Of a DNA stretch of 64,000 bases, positions 27,603 to 34,904 are shown one piece after another. The notes under the pieces are model-generated. The model had not been told where the DNA came from. It searched no databases and was given only the letters and a program-made list of their open reading frames with translations. Position numbers and translations under genes: made by a program. Each line of letters starts with the position of its first letter. The first letter of the stretch is position 1. Origin of the DNA: Methylomonas rosea (GTDB lineage: Bacteria; Pseudomonadota; Gammaproteobacteria; Methylococcales; Methylomonadaceae); NCBI RefSeq assembly GCF_024505055.1, contig NZ_JANIBL010000001.1:62001-126000 (forward strand), written 5' to 3'.

Positions 27603-28259
27603 ATGGAACGATTTGATTTGATTAACGGGCTGTATCTATATCCCACTCCCGCTGGTGCTTACTACGCCGTATCGTCACCCGAAACCGATAAACCGCGGCG
27701 GTTTTTAATCCGCTTGCTGCAACAAGAACAAACTCCTGCGCTCAATATCGCGCAGTTGCAAACTTTGATGGAAATCGACGACGAGGACAAAGCCTTGCAA
27801 TTGCTCTTGTACTGTCAAAAGCTGGGTTGGGTGCAGGGGGTGGATACGCCGCTACAGGCGCCACAGGCTGCGCTCGAGGCGATTTTGCCTGACTTGTTGG
27901 GAAAGATTTCCGAAAGCGGCAAAGTGTTATTGGCAGACGACCAAGGGTTTTATCTGGCTTGCAGCGGTTTTGCCCACGAGGTAGCCGAAGAACTTTCGGC
28001 GCTTAGCGCGGAACTGGCAACCGTGCATAAACGCCGTTCCGGATTACTGATAAACAATATGGGTATATCCAGCCATGCCTGGGCCATTGTCGATCCTTTC
28101 GGTAACAGTCAAATCGGCTTTTGGCCGATGTTTGTTGGTAGGCACCGTTTCGTGTTGGCGATAACCGGCGTACCGCATTTTAACCAAGCTGAGTTTGTAA
28201 CCTTAGCCTGGGCTTTAATCACCCGTTATTTAACAAAAGCCGCTGATGCTGCTAATTAA
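27603..28259 (+). CDS. Divergent roadblock-like protein with N-terminal helical domain
   Basis: A 218-residue protein beginning 5 bp after the GTPase stop. Residues 1-80 look like a small helical or winged-helix module (L-Q-T-L-M-E-I-D-D-E-D-K-A-L-Q-L-L-L-Y-C-Q-K-L-G-W). Residues 100-215 have a roadblock/LC7-like rhythm: K-V-L-L-A-D-D-Q-G-F-Y-L-A-C-S-G-F, helix, beta-strands, final helix. It could be a GTPase-binding subunit that differs from the canonical one downstream. The assignment is by pattern only; position next to the GTPase supports it. Confidence 0.5.
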   Translation: MERFDLINGLYLYPTPAGAYYAVSSPETDKPRRFLIRLLQQEQTPALNIAQLQTLMEIDDEDKALQLLLYCQKLGWVQGVDTPLQAPQAALEAILPDLLGKISESGKVLLADDQGFYLACSGFAHEVAEELSALSAELATVHKRRSGLLINNMGISSHAWAIVDPFGNSQIGFWPMFVGRHRFVLAITGVPHFNQAEFVTLAWALITRYLTKAADAAN

Positions 28260-28299
28260 GCGCATCGCAACATCACCCATTATCAAGAGGAATTAGATT

Positions 28300-28662
28300 A
28301 TGAAAGCAGACATGCTGACGTCGGTTTTAACCGAACTGAACGGTACTTCGGCGGATATAGAAGCCTCCGGTGTGATTTCCACCGACGGTTTGATGATGGC
28401 GTCGGTGTTACCAGCCGGTATGGACGAAGACCGGGTCGGCGCGATGAGTGCGGCGATGTTGTCCTTGGGCGATAGAACCGCGCAAGAATTAAATCGCGGC
28501 AATTTGGAACAAGTGTTGATCAAGGGTGCCAGGGGCTACGTGTTGATGACCTATGCCGGTAACGAAGCCGTACTTACGGTACTGGCCAAACCCAACGCCA
28601 AACTCGGACTAATCTTCCTTGACGTGAAGCGCGCGGCGGAGAGTATTTCCGAAATGCTGTAA
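28300..28662 (+). CDS. Roadblock/LC7 domain protein (MglB-like)
   Basis: A 120-residue single-domain protein. It has the roadblock pattern: helix, A-S-G-V-I-S-T-D-G-L-M-M-A-S-V-L-P, the helix D-R-V-G-A-M-S-A-A-M-L-S-L-G, two strands (Q-V-L-I-K-G, G-Y-V-L-M) and A-V-L-T-V-L-A-K-P-N-A-K-L-G. Roadblock proteins dimerise and act as activators or regulators of small GTPases; the partner GTPase is two genes upstream. A ribosome-binding site AGAGGAAT precedes the ATG. Confidence 0.87.
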   Translation: MKADMLTSVLTELNGTSADIEASGVISTDGLMMASVLPAGMDEDRVGAMSAAMLSLGDRTAQELNRGNLEQVLIKGARGYVLMTYAGNEAVLTVLAKPNAKLGLIFLDVKRAAESISEML

Positions 28663-28689
28663 ACCCTAACCGGCAACCCGGAGCAAATC

Positions 28690-29166
28690 ATGATCGTTGA
28701 TATGAAACCCGAAGACATCGTTGGCGAGTACCAGGAAGCAACGCTTACCTATTGCGATGGCAAATCCAGAAAAGTGCTGTATACCCAGCTTGAAACGCCC
28801 TATCCCGACGGCAAATTGATTGTTTCCACGACGACACCGGACGGTATCATTAGTCACGTCAATCGGGCGTTTGTGGAAATGTCCGGCTATACCGAAGCGG
28901 AGTTACTCGGCGCGCCGCATTGCATCCTCAGGCATCCGGACATGCCGGCTGCCGCTTTTAAAGACTTATGGGATACGGTGCTGCGCGGTGAAAAATGGCA
29001 AGGATTTGTCAAAAATTTACGTAAGGATGGCGGTTATTATTGGGTAAAAGCGACGGTCATTCCCAATGTGCGCGGTGGTAAGGTGGTTGGTTTTACCTCG
29101 GTGCGCCGCAAACCCTCGCGCAGTAAAGTCGATGAATGCATCGCGCTGTATCCGACACTTATCTAA
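28690..29166 (+). CDS. Single PAS-domain protein (Aer-type PAS)
   Basis: A 158-residue soluble protein consisting of a leader of about 45 residues and one PAS domain. It has T-T-P-D-G-I-I-S-H-V-N-R-A-F-V-E-M-S-G-Y, E-L-L-G-A-P-H-C-I-L-R-H-P-D-M-P and G-Y-Y-W-V-K-A-T-V. The I-L-R-H-P-D-M-P sequence is characteristic of the Aer/redox-sensing PAS group, which often binds FAD. No output domain is attached, so it must signal through partners, most likely the GTPase/roadblock proteins of the same operon. Confidence 0.83.
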   Translation: MIVDMKPEDIVGEYQEATLTYCDGKSRKVLYTQLETPYPDGKLIVSTTTPDGIISHVNRAFVEMSGYTEAELLGAPHCILRHPDMPAAAFKDLWDTVLRGEKWQGFVKNLRKDGGYYWVKATVIPNVRGGKVVGFTSVRRKPSRSKVDECIALYPTLI

Positions 29167-29178
29167 TTGGGGAACCTC

Positions 29179-29925
29179 ATGTCTTACATGTTTACAGTTA
29201 GCCCGGATTTTGCCCCAGACCGTCTGTCGGGTTGGTATATCTTCAACACTTGGTTGCAAAAGCAGAGTGCCGAAGCCATCCATTTGGAAATGTACAATCA
29301 TTATCACGATCTGCACCAGGCCATTGCCGCCGATAAGATCGATTTGATTTACGCCAACCCCTTCGATGCGGCCATGCTGGTCAGAGAGAAAGGCTTTTTG
29401 CCCCTGGTACGCGCCAAGGGCGAATCCGATGAAGCCATCATCGCCGTTAACGCCGATAGCAATATCAACGATGTGGCCGACTTGAAGCCGAATACTCGTG
29501 TGGCATTCACCGACGATCCGGATGTGCGCCTGATGGGGATGATCATGTTGGAACCTGCCGATTTGCATGCCGGCAATATCGTTCCTCTGTTATCGGATAA
29601 TCATGTGCTCGTGGCCAAACATCTGCTGAAAGGCGAGGCTGATGTCGGCATCATTCTGGCAGAGGCATACGACAATCTGTCCGGTATGATAAAAAAACAA
29701 TTGCGGATATTGGTACGCAGTCAAATTAGCGTCATCTATCATTCCCTGATGATAGGTCCGAGATTGCAGAGTCGCCGCGACGACTTCCAAAAAATATTAC
29801 TGGAGATGGATAGGGATGAAAAAGGTGGAGGTGTGCTGAACGCCCTAGGCTTCAGTGCATGGCAACGGATCGAGGACGAAGAAATGGAGTTTATGATCGA
29901 TTTGATGGATACCTTGAACACCTGA
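29179..29925 (+). CDS. Cytoplasmic PhnD-like substrate-binding protein
   Basis: A 248-residue protein with the fold pattern of PhnD/type II periplasmic binding proteins: H-Q-A-I-A-A-D-K-I-D-L-I-Y-A-N-P-F-D-A-A, V-A-D-L-K-P-N-T-R-V-A-F, K-G-E-A-D-V-G-I-I-L. It starts directly in the domain at M-S-Y-M-F-T-V-S-P-D and has no signal peptide, so it should stay in the cytoplasm. No phosphonate transporter genes are nearby. Its place at the end of the operon suggests a small-molecule sensor rather than an uptake component. I used the ATG at 29179 with GGGGAA upstream. Confidence 0.7.
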   Translation: MSYMFTVSPDFAPDRLSGWYIFNTWLQKQSAEAIHLEMYNHYHDLHQAIAADKIDLIYANPFDAAMLVREKGFLPLVRAKGESDEAIIAVNADSNINDVADLKPNTRVAFTDDPDVRLMGMIMLEPADLHAGNIVPLLSDNHVLVAKHLLKGEADVGIILAEAYDNLSGMIKKQLRILVRSQISVIYHSLMIGPRLQSRRDDFQKILLEMDRDEKGGGVLNALGFSAWQRIEDEEMEFMIDLMDTLNT

Positions 29926-29941
29926 TGCCGACGCAATCCCG

Positions 29942-30541
29942 ATGAATCAGCCGACCATAATAGATTTCCTGCGACATGGCGAAGCCCGTGGTGGCTCTTA
30001 TTATCGCGGTGTGACAGACGATCCGCTTACCGAACGCGGGTGGCGGCAAATGTATAGCCAATGCGGGGAAGGGCAGTGGGATACGGTGATCAGTTCGCCG
30101 CTGAGGCGCTGCCGATCCTTTGCTGCCGCCTGGTGCGAACAACAGCAATTGGAGTTACTGATCGAACCGGCATGGTGTGAAATCGATTTCGGTGCTTGGG
30201 AAGGCCAAACCGCCGAGCAAATTTCCAACCGGTGGCCCGACGCGCTGTCGGCATTTTATGAAGACCCGGTGAAATTTACCCCGCCTGGTGCCGAAAGCTA
30301 CCAAACATTCGCCGCCCGAGTAAGGCAAGGCTGGGAACGCTTATTGGCTGCGCATGCCGGGCGCCGGGTGTTGGTTGTTACTCATGCCGGCGTGATCAGA
30401 GCGCTATTTGCACAAGCCTTCAATCTGCCGGTTACCCAAAGTTTTCATATCGATTTGCCGCACGCCTGTTTGACCCGTTTTACCAGCTTTGACGACGATA
30501 ATGGGCGCTTCGTCCAGCTTAACTTTCACAAGCCGGGTTGA
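29942..30541 (+). CDS. Histidine phosphatase family protein
   Basis: A 199-residue phosphatase of the phosphoglycerate mutase superfamily. The catalytic R-H-G-E is at residues 11-14. T-H-A-G-V-I-R carries the second His, and the acidic E-I-D-F-G-A-W-E-G motif is intact. CobC-type alpha-ribazole phosphatases look alike, but no cobalamin genes are present, so the substrate is open. It begins 16 bp after the PhnD-like gene and is followed after 42 bp by cyaA. It may be part of the same transcript. Confidence 0.85.
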   Translation: MNQPTIIDFLRHGEARGGSYYRGVTDDPLTERGWRQMYSQCGEGQWDTVISSPLRRCRSFAAAWCEQQQLELLIEPAWCEIDFGAWEGQTAEQISNRWPDALSAFYEDPVKFTPPGAESYQTFAARVRQGWERLLAAHAGRRVLVVTHAGVIRALFAQAFNLPVTQSFHIDLPHACLTRFTSFDDDNGRFVQLNFHKPG

Positions 30542-30583
30542 TTCTTCTATACTGGCCTCACACTTGATTTAGGCGCGGCAACT

Positions 30584-33382
30584 TTGACCAATCGATTTCT
30601 ACCCATCCACTTAGGCGCGCCGGGCGAAGAGATCAGCAAAAAAGATCTATATGCGGTCGCCCAACGTTTCAAGCACTTCAACCAGTTGCGTTTGCAACAT
30701 GTACAAAGTTTTCTGCAGCCGCGCCAGCAGGATTTCTTGAAGCTGCTGCCTTTACTGTTTCATCAAAACCATCCCTTGTTACCCGGATTCGTATCGCTGG
30801 AAGGCCCGGCCGGTATTCCCGATTACACTCCCAATAAGCAAACCACCGATGTGGCCAAGCAATTTTCCAAAGGCTTTGTCTACAAGCGCAAAGCCTTAAG
30901 ACACTACCCCATTCAGGCAATTTTTTTAATGGGTAGCGTCGGTAGTATGGCGTTTTCAAAAAATAGCGATATCGATATTTGGCTTTGTCATTCATCTACT
31001 TTGGCGCCGGATGAATTAAACGAATTGCGGCAAAAAGCTCAGGAAGTGGAAAAATGGGCGGCGACCTTAAAAATCGAGACGCATTTTTTTCTGGTCGATG
31101 CCACGCAGTTTTTGCGCGGCGAAAATACGCCGATCTCCAAAGAAAGTAGCGGCGAAACCCAACATTATTTGTTGTTGGAAGAGTTTTACCGTACCTCGAT
31201 TTACATCGCCGGGCGGGTACCGGTCTGGTGGTTGGTACCGCCGCAACAGGAAAAATACTATAAGCAATATGTTGCGCATTTGCTGGAGAATCGGTTCGTC
31301 TCGGAAACGGACGTTGTCGATTTCGGCGGCCTGCAAGATATGCCGATGGCGGAATTCGTCAGCGCTACGCTCTGGCATATATACAAGTCCTTGACCTCCC
31401 CGCATAAGTCCTTGTTAAAACTGTTGCTGATGGAAAGTTATGCCAGTGAATTTCCCGATCCGCAGTGGCTGTGTTTGTCATTAAAACAGGCGGTATATCA
31501 AGGCGATTTCAGTGTCGAAAGCCTGGATCCTTACTTATTGATGTACCGCAAAGTGGATGACTATCTGCGTCAGGCGCAGTCCAAACGGCGCTTGAATCTG
31601 ATTCGCGAATGTTTTTACATGAAAATCATGGCCGCCTCCGAAAATCTCACGGAGAACAGAGTGCGTCTGCAACGTGAAGATTATCTGCACAACGTGGCAA
31701 GTCAATGGGAATGGCCGGATGATTTACTGGACAATTTGGCCAGTCAAAAATTTTGGGATATCAAGAAGGCCAGCGTCGAGCATGTGGTGATTCGCGATCA
31801 ACTGCAACAATGCCTGCGGATGATTTTAAAGTTTTCCGGTTTGCCTTTGGATCAGGCACAACGCGAAAACAGAGACTTGAAATTGATTGGCCGGAAATTG
31901 CGGGCGACGCTGGATTTACGCCCCGACAAAATTGAAGTGCTAACCACCCGAACCACTGTCCATGCCAAACCCGATTTGCTGGTCGTTGTCGAAGTCCTCG
32001 CTGACGACGTGCCGCCGCGCTGGTGTTTATATGACGATAGAATGGCGTCACAGAAAGCCTCCCCGGAAAGCGCTATTAAATCCGGCGAAAGCTTGCTCGA
32101 AATTTTGTGCTGGGCGGTGGTAAACGGCTTATATAAAAAATCGCTCAATCTGCAACTGGTTACCCCTAGTCTTAAAATTGCCAATAATGATTTGTATCAA
32201 TTGTTTAATGAGTTGAATGCGTTTCTCAGCCGCTATTTGCCCGGCAGGGAGAACGATCTGGAAATTTACGGTGAGCCCAATCGCATCTCGTCGTCATTGT
32301 TACTGATTAATCTGGGCGAAAGTTTGGCCATCGACGCGAACAATCAGCAATTAGTGATGAGCGAACGTTCAGACCCCTTAAGTTATGGCGACAGCCGCCA
32401 GTGTTTCATCCAGAGCATCCAACGCTTATCCGTGTCCAGTTGGGGCGAGGCCAGCTTGCAACGCTATATCGGCATAGAGGGTGTTTTTAACTGCCTCGTC
32501 GATGTGTTCAATAACAGCGCTGCGCCTTTATTCGCCGATAAACTCCAGGCCTTGTGTTACAACCCGGTGCGCGGCAGAAGCATCATCTTGCGCATCGAAG
32601 CCTTGTTCGGCAATTTGCTGAAGTTTTTCGCATCCGGCCGGGACGGCTTGCAGCGCTATATTGTGGCAGCCGAGACGGGTTATGGTTTGTTCCAACTTAG
32701 AAACGGCAGCCTGGGCTATTATCGGCTGGACACCCAAAACCAACTGCTGCATGAATTAGCCAAACCCAATCCGCAATTTTCCGCAGTATTTTTTGACGCC
32801 TACGTACTGGATCAAACCTATATTCCGTCTTTATATGCGCAGAATTTGGCGGATGTGATTCAGGTTTTTTATCACGCAACTAGTAAGCATGTGGGTGTTT
32901 ACGTACTCGATGAAAAAGGCGCATTGTTCGTCCATCAGCACAGCAATGCCAATCCCGAACACGTCATCACCCACTACTCGGTGTTTTTGGGAACCTTGCT
33001 GGCGCGCGCGCAATTGCCGGATGGCTTGAGTGTCAAATTTTATGAAATTCAGCGAAACTCGGCGGGAGTGCTGTCTTGTCAGGCCGTGCCGGTCAAACTA
33101 GGCGGCAGTGTTATGGATCTGCGAGTCCGGATAGCGACTGAGGAAAACGGCGCTATCGCGATCTACTGTAACGAACACAAGTTTTCCGTCGCCAACGCCG
33201 ACAGCTTTAAACCGATTCGCGCTCACATACTGGGCTATCGGAAAAACCACGACGACTATCCGTTTCACATCACTGAAATAGACGTGCCTTGCCGTCTGTT
33301 GGGCACAGACCGAAACGAACAGTTACAGGCCGCCCATTTCCTAAACTACAAACAAAAAATAGAAGACAAACTAAATATTTAA
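30584..33382 (+). CDS. cyaA: Class I adenylate cyclase
   Basis: A 932-residue class I (enterobacterial-type) adenylate cyclase making cAMP from ATP. The nucleotidyltransferase motif G-S-V-G-S at 117-121, followed by S-D-I-D-I-W at 128-133, is complete. The rest of the protein follows the long class I layout without membrane segments. The start is a TTG at 30584; no better start is visible and the ribosome-binding site is weak, which may limit expression. cAMP presumably acts through a CRP-type regulator encoded elsewhere. It lies just downstream of the GTPase operon. Confidence 0.92.
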   Translation: MTNRFLPIHLGAPGEEISKKDLYAVAQRFKHFNQLRLQHVQSFLQPRQQDFLKLLPLLFHQNHPLLPGFVSLEGPAGIPDYTPNKQTTDVAKQFSKGFVYKRKALRHYPIQAIFLMGSVGSMAFSKNSDIDIWLCHSSTLAPDELNELRQKAQEVEKWAATLKIETHFFLVDATQFLRGENTPISKESSGETQHYLLLEEFYRTSIYIAGRVPVWWLVPPQQEKYYKQYVAHLLENRFVSETDVVDFGGLQDMPMAEFVSATLWHIYKSLTSPHKSLLKLLLMESYASEFPDPQWLCLSLKQAVYQGDFSVESLDPYLLMYRKVDDYLRQAQSKRRLNLIRECFYMKIMAASENLTENRVRLQREDYLHNVASQWEWPDDLLDNLASQKFWDIKKASVEHVVIRDQLQQCLRMILKFSGLPLDQAQRENRDLKLIGRKLRATLDLRPDKIEVLTTRTTVHAKPDLLVVVEVLADDVPPRWCLYDDRMASQKASPESAIKSGESLLEILCWAVVNGLYKKSLNLQLVTPSLKIANNDLYQLFNELNAFLSRYLPGRENDLEIYGEPNRISSSLLLINLGESLAIDANNQQLVMSERSDPLSYGDSRQCFIQSIQRLSVSSWGEASLQRYIGIEGVFNCLVDVFNNSAAPLFADKLQALCYNPVRGRSIILRIEALFGNLLKFFASGRDGLQRYIVAAETGYGLFQLRNGSLGYYRLDTQNQLLHELAKPNPQFSAVFFDAYVLDQTYIPSLYAQNLADVIQVFYHATSKHVGVYVLDEKGALFVHQHSNANPEHVITHYSVFLGTLLARAQLPDGLSVKFYEIQRNSAGVLSCQAVPVKLGGSVMDLRVRIATEENGAIAIYCNEHKFSVANADSFKPIRAHILGYRKNHDDYPFHITEIDVPCRLLGTDRNEQLQAAHFLNYKQKIEDKLNI

Positions 33383-33438
33383 TATTTCAGGCCGGCAGCC
33401 GATATTTAGCTCAAACCAGTCGAGCTATGGGGGTTGCC

Positions 33439-34506
33439 ATGATTATCCAGAATTCCGCCGTCCACCTGCAAAGCCAGCATCAAGCGCAACAGATTAGCAA
33501 ACGCAGTGAATCGTTGCGGGTCTGGATCGATAAGCCGGAAGATAATCCCGATAAAGTGCGAAAGCACCGTTCCGAAACGGCACGCGAGGCAATTCAAGAT
33601 ACCCTCGATCTAAGCCAATCGGCGCAAACGTCCGCGACCGCAACCCAAACCTTGGATACCGATACATCACTCAATTCCAAAGATAATCTGTTGCTGCAAA
33701 TCATTCGACGTATGGTCAAAGAGATTACCGGCCGGGATTTTGAATTATTCGCACCGGATCAACTAAAAGCGCAAGCCGATCCAGTGACTATTCAGGCGCC
33801 GCAGCAAGCACCGGCAACATCCGCCCCGGAGCGTGAAGGGTATGGCCTGGTATATCAAAAATCCGAGTCTTATTTCGAAAGCGAAACGACCAGTTTTAGC
33901 GCCGAAGGCAGTATTACCACCAAGGATGGGCAAACGCTGAGTTTTTCGGTGTCCTTGTCTATGAGCCGCAGCTTTTACACCGAATCCAATCTGAGTATCC
34001 GCGCCGGCGATGCGGTGAAAACCGATCCATTGGTCATCAATTTCGACGGCACAGCCGCAGAACTGAGCAGTACCCGATTTCAATTCGATATCGATGCCGA
34101 TGGTAGTTTGGATCAAATTGCCGGCCTGAAAGCCGGCAGCGGTCTGTTGGCATTGGACAAAAACCAGGATGGTCTGATTAACGACGGTTCGGAATTGTTC
34201 GGTCCGAGAAATGGCAACGGCTTTGCGGATTTAGCGGCTTACGACGACGATAAAAATCAATTTATCGATGCCGGCGATGCCATCTACAAACAACTGCGCA
34301 TCTGGCAACGTCATGATGACGGTTCGCAGCAATTATTGGCACTGGGCGATAAACATGTCGGCGCGATTTACTTAGGCCATTTGACTACCCCGTTTCAATT
34401 GAAAGATACGGCCAATCAAGCATTGGGAGAAATCGCTAGTAGTGGCATCTATTTAACTGAACAAGGCAAAGCCGGCAGCGTACAGCAGCTTAATTTCCTG
34501 GCTTGA
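33439..34506 (+). CDS. Calcium-binding EF-hand-like protein of unknown function
   Basis: A 355-residue protein without signal peptide. The N-terminal half is polar, Gln/Ser/Thr-rich. A central region has alternating Ser/Thr strands. The last third contains calcium-loop motifs D-I-D-A-D-G-S-L-D, D-K-N-Q-D-G-L-I-N-D-G-S-E and D-D-D-K-N-Q-F-I-D-A-G-D. Similar sequences occur in many proteobacterial proteins annotated only as hypothetical or VCBS/EF-hand. The frame continues upstream into cyaA, but the ATG at 33439 with GGGGG before it is the sensible start. Export, if any, would need a non-classical route. Confidence 0.65.
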   Translation: MIIQNSAVHLQSQHQAQQISKRSESLRVWIDKPEDNPDKVRKHRSETAREAIQDTLDLSQSAQTSATATQTLDTDTSLNSKDNLLLQIIRRMVKEITGRDFELFAPDQLKAQADPVTIQAPQQAPATSAPEREGYGLVYQKSESYFESETTSFSAEGSITTKDGQTLSFSVSLSMSRSFYTESNLSIRAGDAVKTDPLVINFDGTAAELSSTRFQFDIDADGSLDQIAGLKAGSGLLALDKNQDGLINDGSELFGPRNGNGFADLAAYDDDKNQFIDAGDAIYKQLRIWQRHDDGSQQLLALGDKHVGAIYLGHLTTPFQLKDTANQALGEIASSGIYLTEQGKAGSVQQLNFLA

Positions 34507-34904
34507 CCCAAGATCCACATAATTTTCCGCCTGCCGAGTCGGCGCATTGTTGCCGGCTTGGCTGAGCATGGATGCCGGCGTATTCCCCATCACCTGCCCG
34601 AATTCAATAATTGAACTAGACTTGCCAAAAGTTTAAACCAATATCGAAACACCCATTACCCTCCCATGTTTATTATTAACCCGGCCTTCAAATATTGCCG
34701 TTCCCGCTTGTCTTATAAACCAGTTGTCAGATTCGATTCTTTTCTTGATCTTCAAGGCTCCCAAGTGTGGGGAATATTTTTCACCGTTTATTCAAGGCAA
34801 AACCGGTAGTCCAAACGTTGCACCGATATTAGATTCCAAGCATCCGCGACTAGCGGGTTGATAGACATAAATGAATAACTAACAGCACTGCCCAAAAAGC
34901 GCCC
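34507..34904. other. 398-bp intergenic region, no gene seen
   Basis: I find no credible coding frame, RNA gene or strong terminator. Two GCCGGC palindromic sites at about 34552-34557 and 34573-34578 could pair. The right part presumably carries the promoter of the TonB-dependent receptor gene, but no clear -35/-10 pair stands out. Confidence 0.4.

Noticed and set aside
29179..29925. Phosphonate uptake protein PhnD
   Set aside because: No signal peptide and no phn transporter or lyase genes; a sensor role in the GTPase operon fits better.
29942..30541. CobC (alpha-ribazole phosphatase) of the cobalamin pathway
   Set aside because: The motif is shared by the whole histidine phosphatase family and no cobalamin genes are present.
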